Shown one piece after another: positions 46,233-56,696 of a stretch of 64,000 nucleotides of DNA (position 1 is its first letter; each line of letters starts with the position of its first letter). The notes beneath the pieces were generated by a model. That model had not been told where the DNA came from, made no database searches, and saw only the letters and a program-made list of their open reading frames with translations. Origin of the DNA: an uncultured Solobacterium sp. (GTDB lineage Bacteria > Bacillota_I > Bacilli_A > Erysipelotrichales > Erysipelotrichaceae); NCBI GenBank assembly GCA_900552125.1, contig URYK01000006.1, positions 1-64,000 on the forward strand. Reading direction: 5' to 3'. The translations under genes and the position numbers were made by a program.

Positions 46233-46517
46233 TTGAACAATACAAGATTATATGATAGAATGACCAAGGAAGAACTAATTGAACAATGTTTTAACAAAGA
46301 CACGGCTATAGAAGAATTAAAACATAATCAATTAGAAATTATAAATAAAAGTGATATTATGAGTTTATATAAATGTGAAAGTAATAAAGCTTTAAAGATT
46401 TTGAAAGTGATGTTCCAGATGGGATATGGCAATAAAATCGGGAAAGAATATTATATCACTTATGAAGCGTATCAAAATTTTATGAAGAAAATGGCAGGAA
46501 AGGAAGTGTATATATAA
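46233..46517 (+). CDS. Excisionase-like small DNA-binding protein
   Basis: A 94-residue protein from a TTG at 46233 with GGAGG eight bases upstream. Its second half, NKSDIMSLYKCESNKALKILKVMFQMGYGNKIGKEYYITYEAYQNFMKKM, is a MerR/excisionase-type winged helix. It is the last gene before attR, which matches a recombination directionality factor working with the integrase at the other end. An alternative is a simple regulator. Confidence 0.68.
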   Translation: MNNTRLYDRMTKEELIEQCFNKDTAIEELKHNQLEIINKSDIMSLYKCESNKALKILKVMFQMGYGNKIGKEYYITYEAYQNFMKKMAGKEVYI

Positions 46518-46545
46518 CATTTTGTGTCGTTTCGTAATGTTTTAG

Positions 46546-46566
46546 ATATCACTCATAAATATCACC
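46546..46566. promoter_or_regulatory. Right-end GTGATAT-type repeats
   Basis: ATATCACT (46546-46553) and ATATCACC (46559-46566) match the cluster at 10174-10241. Candidate arm sites near attR. Confidence 0.45.
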
Positions 46567-46629
46567 ATAATAATCAAATAACTGTAGAATGCAGTAAAAA
46601 ACGGGAAAATCCTATGGTTGTACTTATAG

Positions 46630-46647
46630 TCGTAAACTACAAATAAG
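46630..46647. other. attR: second copy of the 18-bp core
   Basis: TCGTAAACTACAAATAAG, identical to 10040-10057 in the tpiA end. The sequence to the right is chromosomal, starting with the old tpiA terminator. Confidence 0.92.
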
Positions 46648-46659
46648 ATTTAGAAAATC

Positions 46660-46700
46660 AGCCGCAGGAGGCTTTCGTTTGACTGCTTCCTGCGGTTTTA
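46660..46700 (+). terminator. Former tpiA terminator, now right of attR
   Basis: CCGCAGGAGGC pairs with GCTTCCTGCGG, then TTTTA. Before insertion it would have followed tpiA by about 15 nt and separated tpiA from gpmI. Confidence 0.82.
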
Positions 46701-46741
46701 TGCTGTAAAAGTGATATTTAAGACGAAAGGTGATATTAAAA

Positions 46742-48280
46742 ATGAGTAAGAAACCAACAGTACTTATGATCTTAGACGGTTATGGACTGAATGAAAAGAC
46801 AGAAGGTAATGCAATTGCTATGGCAAAAACACCTGTTATGGATAAACTGATGTCAGAATATCCATGTGTAAAAGGAAATGCCAGCGGACTTGCAGTAGGA
46901 CTTCCGGACGGACAGATGGGTAACTCAGAAGTTGGCCATATGAATATGGGTGCCGGACGTATCATTTATCAGGAACTGACAAAGATCACAAAGGCAATTG
47001 AAGATGGTGTATTCTTTGAGAATAAAGCACTTCTGGCTGCATGTGAGAATGCCAAGAAGAATGATTCTGCACTGCACCTGATGGGGCTGGTATCTGACGG
47101 TGGTGTTCACAGCCACATCGGACATATTTTCGGCCTTCTGGAACTGGCTAAGAGACAGGGACTTGAGAAAGTATACGTACACTGCTTCCTTGACGGTCGT
47201 GATACACCACCGGCTTCAGGAAAAGAGTATGTAGAGCAGTTAGAAGCTAAGATGAAAGAAATCGGCGTAGGAGAGGTTGCAAGTGTTTCCGGACGTTATT
47301 ATGCAATGGACCGTGATAACCGCTGGGATCGTGTAGAAAAGGCCTACAAGGCACTTTCAGCAGGCGAAGGCGAGACAGCTGCTTCTGCTACAGAGGGAAT
47401 CCAGGCTTCTTATGACGCAGATGTAACGGATGAGTTCGTTGTACCATTTGTAGTAACAAAGGACGGCGCACCGGTTGCAACGATCAAAGAAAATGATTCG
47501 GTAGTATTCTTCAACTTCCGTCCGGACAGAGCAAGAGAGCTTACAAGAACCTTCTGTGACGACAACTTTGACGGATTTGAAAGAGGAAACAGAATCAAGA
47601 CAACATTTGTATGCTTTACAGAATATGACGCTACAATCGAGAATAAAAAGGTTGCATTCGTAAAAGAAGAGATCACCAATACATTTGGTGAATTCCTCGC
47701 AAAGAATGGCAAAAAACAGGCGCGTATCGCTGAGACAGAGAAGTATGCACATGTAACATTCTTCTTTAACGGCGGTGTAGAGGAACCGAATGAAGGGGAA
47801 GACAGAATCCTTGTAAAATCTCCTAAGGTTGCTACTTATGATCTGAAACCGGAGATGAGCGCATATGAAGTATGTGACAAACTGGTTGCAGCAATCAAAT
47901 CAGACGAATATGATGTGATCGTGATCAACTTTGCGAACCCTGATATGGTAGGCCATACAGGTGTGATCGAAGCTGCTGTAAAGGCGATTGAAGCAGTTGA
48001 CGAGTGTGTAGGAATGGCTTACGAAGCATTAAAAGAAGCTGACGGACAGATGTTCATCTGTGCGGATCACGGTAATGCAGAGTACATGATCGATGAAGAG
48101 ACAAAAGAGCCATTTACAGCACATACAACCAATCCTGTACCATTCATCCTTGTAAACGCAGATCCTGCATACAAGTTGAAAGAAGACGGATGCCTGGCAG
48201 ATATTGCTCCTACACTGATCGAACTGATGGGTATGGAACAGCCGGCTGAGATGACTGGAACATCACTTCTTGTGAAATAA
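46742..48280 (+). CDS. gpmI: 2,3-bisphosphoglycerate-independent phosphoglycerate mutase
   Basis: The 512-residue enzyme interconverts 3- and 2-phosphoglycerate. It has the alkaline-phosphatase-like metal sites: [22 protein letters not shown] with the phosphorylated Ser, [22 protein letters not shown] and [11 protein letters not shown]. The ATG at 46742 has AAAGGTGA eight bases upstream, better than the GTG at 46730. In related genomes the gene follows tpiA; here the inserted element separates them. A strong inverted repeat follows. Confidence 0.97.
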   Translation: MSKKPTVLMILDGYGLNEKTEGNAIAMAKTPVMDKLMSEYPCVKGNASGLAVGLPDGQMGNSEVGHMNMGAGRIIYQELTKITKAIEDGVFFENKALLAACENAKKNDSALHLMGLVSDGGVHSHIGHIFGLLELAKRQGLEKVYVHCFLDGRDTPPASGKEYVEQLEAKMKEIGVGEVASVSGRYYAMDRDNRWDRVEKAYKALSAGEGETAASATEGIQASYDADVTDEFVVPFVVTKDGAPVATIKENDSVVFFNFRPDRARELTRTFCDDNFDGFERGNRIKTTFVCFTEYDATIENKKVAFVKEEITNTFGEFLAKNGKKQARIAETEKYAHVTFFFNGGVEEPNEGEDRILVKSPKVATYDLKPEMSAYEVCDKLVAAIKSDEYDVIVINFANPDMVGHTGVIEAAVKAIEAVDECVGMAYEALKEADGQMFICADHGNAEYMIDEETKEPFTAHTTNPVPFILVNADPAYKLKEDGCLADIAPTLIELMGMEQPAEMTGTSLLVK

Positions 48281-48315
48281 TACAAACATATTCAACGTAT
48301 GTTATATGCTATAAT

Positions 48316-48361
48316 GAACAGATTGTGGAAAATGCAAAAGCGTATTTTCTACAATCTGTTC
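48316..48361 (+). terminator. Long inverted repeat after gpmI
   Basis: GAACAGATTGTGGAAAAT (48316-48333) pairs nearly perfectly with ATTTTCTACAATCTGTTC (48344-48361). There is no long T run, so it may be a terminator or an attenuator ahead of the two-component operon. A TATAAT lies at about 48309. Confidence 0.65.
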
Positions 48362-48408
48362 TGTATTTATCAGTATAATTATAAAAGGAACATCATGAGG
48401 AGAACGAC

Positions 48409-49095
48409 ATGAAGATTGTTATTGTAGAAGATGATCCGGGTATCCGAAAGGAATTAAAACAGCTCCTGGAAAATGCTTTTTATGAAGCAGAGATAATCGA
48501 AGAATTTAAAGATACGGCAGAGCAGATATGCAGCATGATACCGGCACCGGATCTGGTACTCCTGGATTGGAATCTTCCGGGGGAAAGCGGCTTTGACATC
48601 TGTACGAAGCTGAAAGAACATTCAGATATTCCAATCATATTTCTGACCAGCCGGACAGATTCCATGGATGAACTGACCGGAATCTTGAAAGGGGCAGATG
48701 ATTATATCACAAAACCGTTCAATCCCCCGATTCTGCTGGCAAGAATAGGCGTAGTACTAAAAAGAACTACTGGTAAAAATGCAGAGAAATCAAGGGGTAA
48801 TGCCTTGAACATGGAATATAAAGGTGTAATCCTAAATGTTGTGGGAGGCTGCATAGAGCATGAAGGAAAAAAGACAGATCTTACGAAAAATGAGTTGAAG
48901 ATCCTGCACCTTCTATATCAGAAAAAGGGTGAGATTGTTCCGAGACTGGATATGATCGAATACCTGTGGGACAATGAAGTCTTCATAGATGACAATACAT
49001 TAAGTGTGAATGTTACAAGACTCAGAGGAAAACTGGCTGACATCGGAGTGACGGATTTCATTGAGACAAAACGGGGAATGGGGTACCGCATATGA
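48409..49095 (+). CDS. OmpR-family response regulator (BceR-like)
   Basis: The 228-residue regulator has a receiver domain (VEDDPG acidic pair, phospho-acceptor Asp in LVLLDWNLPG, TSRTD, Lys in ITKPF) and a C-terminal winged helix (LTKNELKILHLLYQKKGEIVPRLDMIEYLWDNE). It is the first gene of a unit with a short sensor kinase and an ABC transporter, the arrangement of antimicrobial-peptide detoxification modules. Its stop overlaps the kinase start (ATGA). AGGAG lies before the ATG. Confidence 0.92.
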   Translation: MKIVIVEDDPGIRKELKQLLENAFYEAEIIEEFKDTAEQICSMIPAPDLVLLDWNLPGESGFDICTKLKEHSDIPIIFLTSRTDSMDELTGILKGADDYITKPFNPPILLARIGVVLKRTTGKNAEKSRGNALNMEYKGVILNVVGGCIEHEGKKTDLTKNELKILHLLYQKKGEIVPRLDMIEYLWDNEVFIDDNTLSVNVTRLRGKLADIGVTDFIETKRGMGYRI

Positions 49096-50111
49096 AATTT
49101 TCGGAATATATAAAAGATAAGATTCTGATATGTCTGCTGCACCTCCTGTGTATGATATTACTGATGGGGTTCTTCTATATTACAGGGTATAACAGAAACG
49201 CAGCTGCACTGATTCTCATTTTCTGGTGGATCATCCTTGGGATATGGATTGTGACAGGATATTATCGCAGGAAGAAATATTTTGACAGGGCAGAACATAT
49301 TCTGGAAAATGTAGATCAGAGATATCTGCTTGGAGAATTGCTGCCAGCTTCACCATATCTGGAAGATCGGATCTACCGGGAGTTGATCAGACGATCGAAT
49401 AAATCTGTGATCGAACGGATCCGTATGCTTGAAGATGAACAGAATGATTATCGGGATTATATCGAAAGCTGGGTGCATGAGATCAAAGCACCGATTACCA
49501 GTATCCAGCTTGCGTGTGAGAATCATAAAGACGAAGTGACCAGACAGATCGGTCTTGAGAATCAACGGATTGAAAATGACGTAGATATGGTTCTGTATTA
49601 TGCCAGAATGGAAAAGGTATACAAAGACTATATGATTGAAGAGACAGACCTTGGGAAGGCGGCTTCTGAAATTTTGATAAAAAATAAGTATTATCTAATT
49701 AGTAACGGAGTGCGCGGGGAAGTGGAGTGCCCTGATCTTGCGTATACCGATAAAAAGTGGATCCTTTTTATACTGAACCAGCTTATGCTGAACAGTGTGA
49801 AATATAAAAGTGAGAATCCAAAGGTCCATCCGTATATTCATATTTACACGGAAAGGTACGGTCATGGTGTCCGGCTGATCGTAGAAGATAACGGAACCGG
49901 AATACGGGAAGAAGAGATGTCCAGAATCTTTGAAAAAGGTTTTACCGGTTCCAATGGAAGAAATGGTAAGAAATCTACGGGGATGGGTCTTTATCTGTGC
50001 AGACGGCTGTGTGAAAAGCTTGGAATTGCCATCGAGGCGGAATCTGTCCGTGGTGAAGGCACGAAGATGATCCTTACATTTCCGGTCAGCAGTTATCTTT
50101 CAAAAATGTAA
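49092..50111 (+). CDS. Intramembrane-sensing histidine kinase (BceS-like)
   Basis: The 339-residue kinase has two close N-terminal membrane helices with almost no external loop, typical of BceS-type kinases that sense through their partner transporter. The dimerisation box is ESWVHEIKAPITSIQ (phospho-His), and the ATPase domain has NQLMLNSVKY, EDNGTGIREEEM and GKKSTGMGLYLCRRL. Translationally coupled to the response regulator. Confidence 0.92.
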   Translation: MKFSEYIKDKILICLLHLLCMILLMGFFYITGYNRNAAALILIFWWIILGIWIVTGYYRRKKYFDRAEHILENVDQRYLLGELLPASPYLEDRIYRELIRRSNKSVIERIRMLEDEQNDYRDYIESWVHEIKAPITSIQLACENHKDEVTRQIGLENQRIENDVDMVLYYARMEKVYKDYMIEETDLGKAASEILIKNKYYLISNGVRGEVECPDLAYTDKKWILFILNQLMLNSVKYKSENPKVHPYIHIYTERYGHGVRLIVEDNGTGIREEEMSRIFEKGFTGSNGRNGKKSTGMGLYLCRRLCEKLGIAIEAESVRGEGTKMILTFPVSSYLSKM

Positions 50112-50165
50112 GATAACTGAAAGATACATCGATACATCTTTCTGGTCCGGACGGGTAAAGTAGAG

Positions 50166-51047
50166 ATGAAAAAGAGTATTACAAAAAGACCGGAAAGGAT
50201 GATATGGATGAGAAGAATAAGAAAGCATGGCAAGACAACAGAGAAAAAAACAGACAGAATCCTGGCAGGAGGCAGAATCCCGGATGGAGAGATCCGGGTG
50301 TGTGATGTGGAAAAATATTACGGAAGTGATACGAACATCACCAAAGCGGTAGACAGGGTAAGCTTTTGCGTCCAAAAAGGAGAATTTGTGGGAATCATGG
50401 GAGCATCGGGTTCCGGAAAGACAACACTTTTGAATATGCTGTCTACGATTGACCGTGTGACTGCAGGGCATATATACTACGGAGAAACGGATATTACAGA
50501 GTTGAGTGATGAGGCACTGGCGGAATTTCGGAAAGACAATCTTGGATTCATATTTCAGGATTACAACTTGTTAGATACACTTACGATAGAAGAGAATATT
50601 GTGCTGGCAATGACGCTGCACAGCAAGAGTAAAAGAGAGATCCAAGAGAAATGTGATCACATATTGAAGCTGCTTGATATCGAAGAAATCCGGGATAAAT
50701 TCCCCTATCAGGTATCCGGGGGCCAGAAGCAGCGTTGTGCCTGTGCCAGAGCGATGATTCATCGTCCGAAACTGATCCTCGCAGATGAGCCGACCGGTGC
50801 GCTGGATTCCAGAGCGGCACAGATGCTGCTCGAAACATTCCGCAAGATGAATCGTGATATGCACTCTACGATCCTCATGGTTACACATGATGCGTTTTCA
50901 GCCAGCTACTGCAGCCGTATTCTTTTCCTGAAAGATGGAAAGATATTCCATGAACTGGTAAGAGGAGTGGAAGAAAGGCGGGAATTTCTGAATAAGATCC
51001 TGGATGTATTATCTCTGACAGGAGGTGAACTGTCAGATGTTCGGTAA
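50166..51047 (+). CDS. ABC transporter ATP-binding protein (BceA/MacB type)
   Basis: A 293-residue ATPase: Walker A GASGSGKTT, Q-loop FQDYNLLDTLT, signature VSGGQKQR, Walker B LILADEPTGALD and the switch VTHD. The first roughly 40 residues are an extra basic stretch; an internal ATG at 50208 with GGAAAGG upstream would shorten it and may be the true start. It works with the following ten-helix permease. The end overlaps the permease start by 11 nt. Confidence 0.93.
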   Translation: MKKSITKRPERMIWMRRIRKHGKTTEKKTDRILAGGRIPDGEIRVCDVEKYYGSDTNITKAVDRVSFCVQKGEFVGIMGASGSGKTTLLNMLSTIDRVTAGHIYYGETDITELSDEALAEFRKDNLGFIFQDYNLLDTLTIEENIVLAMTLHSKSKREIQEKCDHILKLLDIEEIRDKFPYQVSGGQKQRCACARAMIHRPKLILADEPTGALDSRAAQMLLETFRKMNRDMHSTILMVTHDAFSASYCSRILFLKDGKIFHELVRGVEERREFLNKILDVLSLTGGELSDVR

Positions 51048-53103
51048 GCTTGCACTGCGCAATGTCAGACGTTCCGCCAGAGATTATCTGGTGTATGTGC
51101 TGACGATGACATTTGTGGTATCATTGATGTTTGCATTTAACAGTATCATTTTTTCGAAGGATCTTCAGAAAATGTATGAAATGGCAGCGATAATGGCAGC
51201 GATGATCGGTATTGCCACATTCTTTATTGTACTGATCGTTGCATGGCTGATCAATTATATGGTACGGTTCATGCTGGAAAAAAGGAGCCGTGAATTCGGT
51301 ATCTATCTGTTGATCGGAATGAATAAAAAGGAAGTGTCCGGGCTTTATATGAAAGAAAATCTGCTGCTCGGTGTGTGTTCCTTTGTGATAGGACTGGGCC
51401 TTGGAATGCTGCTTCAGCAGGTGCTGCTCGTTGTCCTTTATAGTGTCATACAGGTGGAACTAAGACCCCATCTGGAATTCAATGGATATTGTTTCCTTAT
51501 GACTGTGTGCTGCTTTGCAGGATGTTATCTGCTGGCACTGTTCCGGTGCAGCCGGAAATTCCGCAAGATGAACATTCATGATCTGATGAGAGAAAATCAG
51601 AAGAATGAGGAATTAAAAGAAAAGAATGAAAAAATAAAGCGGTTATTACTGCCGTTTTCCATTCTTTTCATCTTTGCGTTCGGTGTCTGGATACTGAGCG
51701 GAAATATACAGTCGCCGGGAGGGGCAGCAGTATTTCTGACGGGTCTGTTTATTACAATGTATGTGTTTTATACAGGGCTTTCCGCATGGATCATCTGCTA
51801 TGTGAAGAAAAAAGGAAATGCGGTCTACCGGGGGCAGAATCTGTTCCTGCTGCGTCAGTTTGCATCTAAATTGAAAACGATGCGGTTTACCATGGGAACA
51901 CTTACGGTGCTTTTTATGGTCGCATTTCTGGGGTGCTCGGTTGCATTAATGTTTACGGACTGGCAGAATCAGGTTTTAGAGATGAAATTTCCATTTGATG
52001 TACAGGTGAACAGTCAGAATCCGGAATATGATTTTGAAAAGGAATTGGATATTGTCGGAGAAGAAGCAGGTGTAAAGGATTCGTGCGTGTACCGTATTTA
52101 TGAAAATCATACGAACGTAATGAATACATGGCTGTATACGCATCTGCGGTATTTTGGAGATGAGTACCGCAGAGAAGACGGAACACCGGATGAGAAAAAG
52201 ATACGTAAAGGTTCCGATGATGATGCATATTGCAGATATGATACATATATGGGGCTGAGTGATTACAATCATCTGAGAAAAATGCTGGGATATTCCACGG
52301 AAACGCTTGGAAAAAATGAATATATCCTTCAGATGAAGCAAAGAGTGTATAAGGAAACCGGAGATTTTACGGATGACGTGAAGCTTCAGGACCGAGGAGA
52401 GACACTGACCTGCAGGAAGATCTGCACCGAATCATTTTCGCAGGACGGACATAATGGCGGTGATTATATCATCGTTGTGCCGGATGAACGGATACAGCAG
52501 ATGACACCGTACTATTCGGAACTTGCGGTAAGTGTGAAGAAAAAAGTGCCGGATAACCTGCAGAATAAGCTGGATGATCTGTCAGATAAACATGATTATG
52601 CCGGTCATACATACATGGAAGAAGACGATGATAATGTATGTTATGGTACGGATACCATTGTCACATATGCTGCGGTGAATCTTGTGCGGGAAAATGCATC
52701 GGCTGAGGTCAGATATATGATGAGTTGTATCACATTCCCATGTATGTATATCGGGCTGGTATTTTTGTGTATTGCATTGACGGTGTTATCGGTACAGCAG
52801 CTGAGTGATTCGGCAAAATATAGGTTCCGCTACCAGGTGCTTTCGAAAATCGGCCTTGGAAGACGCGAGATCCAACAGACCGTATTCCGTCAGCTGTCCG
52901 GGTATTATCTGTGTCCGGCAATCCTTTCGGCAGTGATCAGCGGGATCATAGCGGTGTATATGGGTGCCAGATTTAACTTCTATACAGGAGTCAGTACACC
53001 GGTGTTACAGTATTTTGCAATTTCATTCGCCCTGTTCTTTGGCGTATATGTAGTTTATTTTGGAGCGACCTATGTCGGATTTATCAGAAATATCGAAGAA
53101 TGA
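51037..53103 (+). CDS. FtsX-family permease (BceB-like)
   Basis: A 688-residue permease with an N-terminal helix, three helices near 40-170, another block near 210-310, a large extracellular domain (about 325-560, with MNTWLYTHLRYFGDEY and many charged residues) and a final three-helix block. This is the ten-helix layout of BceB. The large outer loop senses peptide antibiotics in known members. The ATG at 51037 with AGGAGG is used rather than a GTG at 51025. Confidence 0.9.
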   Translation: MFGKLALRNVRRSARDYLVYVLTMTFVVSLMFAFNSIIFSKDLQKMYEMAAIMAAMIGIATFFIVLIVAWLINYMVRFMLEKRSREFGIYLLIGMNKKEVSGLYMKENLLLGVCSFVIGLGLGMLLQQVLLVVLYSVIQVELRPHLEFNGYCFLMTVCCFAGCYLLALFRCSRKFRKMNIHDLMRENQKNEELKEKNEKIKRLLLPFSILFIFAFGVWILSGNIQSPGGAAVFLTGLFITMYVFYTGLSAWIICYVKKKGNAVYRGQNLFLLRQFASKLKTMRFTMGTLTVLFMVAFLGCSVALMFTDWQNQVLEMKFPFDVQVNSQNPEYDFEKELDIVGEEAGVKDSCVYRIYENHTNVMNTWLYTHLRYFGDEYRREDGTPDEKKIRKGSDDDAYCRYDTYMGLSDYNHLRKMLGYSTETLGKNEYILQMKQRVYKETGDFTDDVKLQDRGETLTCRKICTESFSQDGHNGGDYIIVVPDERIQQMTPYYSELAVSVKKKVPDNLQNKLDDLSDKHDYAGHTYMEEDDDNVCYGTDTIVTYAAVNLVRENASAEVRYMMSCITFPCMYIGLVFLCIALTVLSVQQLSDSAKYRFRYQVLSKIGLGRREIQQTVFRQLSGYYLCPAILSAVISGIIAVYMGARFNFYTGVSTPVLQYFAISFALFFGVYVVYFGATYVGFIRNIEE

Positions 53104-53119
53104 AAATGGAGAGGGAAGT

Positions 53120-53818
53120 ATGAGTAGAAATGCAATAAAATATCTGGCAATGGCAGCTATGTTCTGTAATCATTTTGCCTATATATTTTTAAAAGAAGGC
53201 AGTACAGGGCAGGAAGTTATGGTTGATATCGGGTATTTTACAGCCATTACTATGTGCTATTTCCTTGTGGAAGGATATCATTACACAAGATCTGTAAAGA
53301 ACTATGCACTGCGGCTGCTTGTATTCGGGATCCTTTCACAGATTCCCTTCATGCTGGCATTGAAACAGACGAACCTGAACATGATGTTCAGCCTTCTTCT
53401 ATGTCTGGGAGTGGTGTGGGTTGCAGATCATGTAAAACATAAAGGGGAGAAAATGCTATGGCTGTGCGTGCTGGTAATCTGTTCGCTCTGGACGGACTGG
53501 GCACTTCTGGCACCGGTATTTACGATGCTGTTTGCAAATGCATATGGGGACAGGAAAAAAGTATCACTGGCATATGGAAAAGCAGCGGGACTCTTCTTTC
53601 TGCTGAATGTGTTGTCATACAGGGCGGACTGCGGGCTGGAGAGTGCGCTCATACATTCTGCATGCGCCTGTATCGGGCCGGCAGCATCAGGAGTGGTTAT
53701 ACAGTGTATGTATAACAAAGAAGACAAAACAGCACACGGCTGGGAAAAATGGTTTTTCTACGGATTTTATCCGGTGCATCTTCTGCTTCTCTGGATGATA
53801 CAGTTTGCAAAAGTATAG
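53120..53818 (+). CDS. TraX-like multi-pass membrane protein
   Basis: A 232-residue protein with seven or more helices and the TraX family motifs NAIKYLAMAAMFCNHFAYIF, YFLVEGYHYTRS and the final FFYGFYPVHLLLLW. TraX of F plasmid acetylates pilin, but chromosomal Firmicutes members are uncharacterised acyltransferase-like proteins. GAGGGA precedes the ATG, 16 nt after the permease stop, so it may belong to the peptide-resistance operon and alter the envelope. Confidence 0.82.
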   Translation: MSRNAIKYLAMAAMFCNHFAYIFLKEGSTGQEVMVDIGYFTAITMCYFLVEGYHYTRSVKNYALRLLVFGILSQIPFMLALKQTNLNMMFSLLLCLGVVWVADHVKHKGEKMLWLCVLVICSLWTDWALLAPVFTMLFANAYGDRKKVSLAYGKAAGLFFLLNVLSYRADCGLESALIHSACACIGPAASGVVIQCMYNKEDKTAHGWEKWFFYGFYPVHLLLLWMIQFAKV

Positions 53819-53832
53819 ATGGAACGGTTATA

Positions 53833-53892
53833 ATAATACCGGGGTGTGGCGGATGCGGAAAAAACGCAGAAGGATGGCTCCGGTATTTTTTT
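53833..53892 (+). terminator. Terminator after the bce-like operon
   Basis: AATACCGG and CCGGTATT close a branched hairpin with inner GCGG.. and GCGTTTT-type pairs, followed by a run of T. Confidence 0.75.
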
Positions 53893-53912
53893 GAAGCAGG
53901 CAGGTAGAGAAT

Positions 53913-54584
53913 ATGGGAAAAGAAAAGCTTGATAAAATGTATGATATCTGTTTCTTTGATCTGGATGGCACGATCATTGATTCTTCACCGGGAATTACGA
54001 ATTCGGTGATGTATGCGCTGGAGAAATTCGGAATCGAAGAGACCGAACGGGAAAAAATATATAAATTCATCGGTCCGCCGCTTACCGATTCGTTCGCCAG
54101 ATTCTATGGATTTGACGATGAGAAAAGCTGGAAGGCGGTGGAGTATTACAGGGAATATTATCAGGATACGGGGATTTTTGAGTGTTCGGTGTATTCCGGA
54201 TTTGAAAAATCATTAAAGGCATTGAAGGCAGCAGGAAAAAGACTTTTTGTTGCGACGTCCAAACCGGAAGTATATGCGAGAAGGATCATTGAACATTTTG
54301 ACCTGGATCAATATTTTGAATATGTGGCAGGTATGGAACTGGACGGAGGCAGAGGCAGTAAGGCAGAGGTGATCGGATATCTGATCGATACCTGCCGGAT
54401 GCAGGATAAGAAGAGGATACTGATGATCGGTGACCGTGAACATGATGTGCTTGGGGCAAAGCAGGAAGGGCTTGATTGTATGGGGGTATTATACGGATTC
54501 GGCAACCGTGAAGAACTGGAAAAAGCAGGCGCAGTATACGTTGCCGGGACGCCGGAAGACATTGCCGGGATCATCCTGAAATAA
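53913..54584 (+). CDS. HAD-family phosphatase (phosphoglycolate phosphatase-like)
   Basis: A 223-residue hydrolase with the four HAD motifs: DLDGTIIDSSPGI (nucleophile Asp), FVATSKPEVYARR, a Lys between, and MIGDREHDVLGAKQ. The cap region places it with Gph/PpaX-like enzymes. Substrate cannot be told; small phosphate esters are usual. The gene stands alone behind a terminator. Confidence 0.88.
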   Translation: MGKEKLDKMYDICFFDLDGTIIDSSPGITNSVMYALEKFGIEETEREKIYKFIGPPLTDSFARFYGFDDEKSWKAVEYYREYYQDTGIFECSVYSGFEKSLKALKAAGKRLFVATSKPEVYARRIIEHFDLDQYFEYVAGMELDGGRGSKAEVIGYLIDTCRMQDKKRILMIGDREHDVLGAKQEGLDCMGVLYGFGNREELEKAGAVYVAGTPEDIAGIILK

Positions 54585-54634
54585 TGCGGTAATCCTGCAT
54601 TTTGTGAAAAATGTAAAAATATGGGTGCCAATAC

Positions 54635-54663
54635 TTGACAAAAGAAGAAGTAGTTGTTATTAT
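54635..54663 (+). promoter_or_regulatory. Consensus promoter of ilvN
   Basis: TTGACA (54635-54640), 17-nt spacer, TATTAT (54658-54663). An AAAAAACAGA / TCTGTTTTTT hairpin (54665-54690) begins within a few bases of the expected start site. Confidence 0.82.
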
Positions 54664-54664
54664 A

Positions 54665-54690
54665 AAAAAACAGAACGCACTCTGTTTTTT
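54665..54690 (+). terminator. Hairpin at the very start of the ilvN transcript
   Basis: AAAAAACAGA pairs with TCTGTTTTTT around a six-base loop, ending in T run. In form it is an intrinsic terminator, but so near the promoter it may protect the 5' end or act in attenuation. Confidence 0.6.
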
Positions 54691-54715
54691 ATAAATGATA
54701 GAAAAGAGGTGCAAT

Positions 54716-55237
54716 ATGCAAAGAGTATTTTCATTATTGGTAGACAATAATCCCGGTGTATTAAGCCGTGTATCCGGACTGTTCAGCAGACGAGGATACA
54801 GTATCGACAGTATAACTGCCGGAGTTACGGCAGATCCGAGATTTACCAGAATTACCATTGTGGCCAGCGGAGATGAGCTGATCTTATCGCAAATCGAAAA
54901 GCAGGTCAGAAAGCTGGAAGATGTCATTGAGATCAAAGTACTTCAGCCGGAAGATTCGGTATATCGTGAACTGATCATGGTGAAGGTTCGGGCGAATAAG
55001 ACGGAGAGAACGGAGATCATATCTGTGGCGGATATATTCCGCGCGAAGATTGTTGATGTAGAGAAGGATTCCCTGATGGTGGAACTGACAGGAAATGGTT
55101 CAAAAGTAGATGCGTTTCTGGAACTTCTGGAAGGTTACGAAATTCTTGAACTTGCAAGAACAGGTATTACCGGATTACAGAGAGGAATCAAGGATGTAAC
55201 AGTCATTGATCAGGAAGGAAACATCAACACATTATAA
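54716..55237 (+). CDS. ilvN: Acetolactate synthase small (regulatory) subunit
   Basis: A 173-residue protein with an N-terminal ACT domain (FSLLVDNNPGVLSRVSGLFSRRGYSIDSI) that binds valine and controls the catalytic subunit of branched-chain amino acid synthesis. The C-terminal domain (ELIMVKVRANKTERTEII.., ELARTGITGLQRG) is the dimer-stabilising half. AGAGG precedes the ATG at 54716. No ilvB follows; ilvC does. Confidence 0.93.
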   Translation: MQRVFSLLVDNNPGVLSRVSGLFSRRGYSIDSITAGVTADPRFTRITIVASGDELILSQIEKQVRKLEDVIEIKVLQPEDSVYRELIMVKVRANKTERTEIISVADIFRAKIVDVEKDSLMVELTGNGSKVDAFLELLEGYEILELARTGITGLQRGIKDVTVIDQEGNINTL

Positions 55238-55271
55238 TTGATATATTATAATGGACAAACAGTAACACATT

Positions 55272-56385
<1,114 letters not shown>

Positions 56386-56401
56386 TTTTTGAACATATTT
56401 T

Positions 56402-56450
56402 AAAAGCCCTAAAGCCGCTTAAATAGTGGCTCTAGGGCTTTTTTCTTTTT
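56402..56450 (+). terminator. Terminator after ilvC
   Basis: AAAAGCCCTA pairs with TAGGGCTTTT, with an inner AGCC..GGCT stem, then TTTTCTTTTT. Confidence 0.92.
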
Positions 56451-56612
56451 CTGAGAAGTACTAAAAAGATACTAGGACTACCTACTACCTACGAATAGAA
56501 TTGTATAATTATGTAAATTTATTTAGTTCAATTTAGCTATATTTATAACCCAATTCAGACAAAGATATGAGAATTTATGATGGTTATGCCAAAATTCTTT
56601 GATTTAATATGC

Positions 56613-56641
56613 TTGACAATTAGAGTAGCTTGAGGTATATT
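56613..56641 (+). promoter_or_regulatory. Consensus promoter before the FUSC-like gene
   Basis: TTGACA (56613-56618), 17-nt spacer, TATATT (56636-56641), 56 nt before the start codon. Confidence 0.8.
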
Positions 56642-56696
56642 GTATTCCACTTTGACGATAAATTCATTTTATGAAAAGAGAAAAGGTGGGAAATTT

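Larger units (their letters stand above)
10040..46647. mobile_element. Integrated, probably defective siphovirus-type prophage
   Basis: An 18-bp direct repeat flanks the segment. An integrase lies at the left end and an excisionase-like gene at the right end. The contents are phage lysis, tail and early genes plus phage nucleotide-metabolism genes. The left arm reads leftward and the right arm rightward, diverging from a non-coding centre at 30.2-33.1 kb. No terminase, portal, head protease, major capsid or head-tail connector gene can be seen, and several tail and metabolic genes are truncated or fused. The element therefore looks unable to make particles on its own. Confidence 0.93.

Noticed and set aside
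10040..46647. Integrative conjugative element
   Set aside because: No relaxase, coupling protein or type IV secretion genes; contents are phage tail, lysis and early genes. The TraX-like gene lies outside the element.
47357..47752. Minus-strand open frames within gpmI
   Set aside because: Shadows of gpmI with no start signals.
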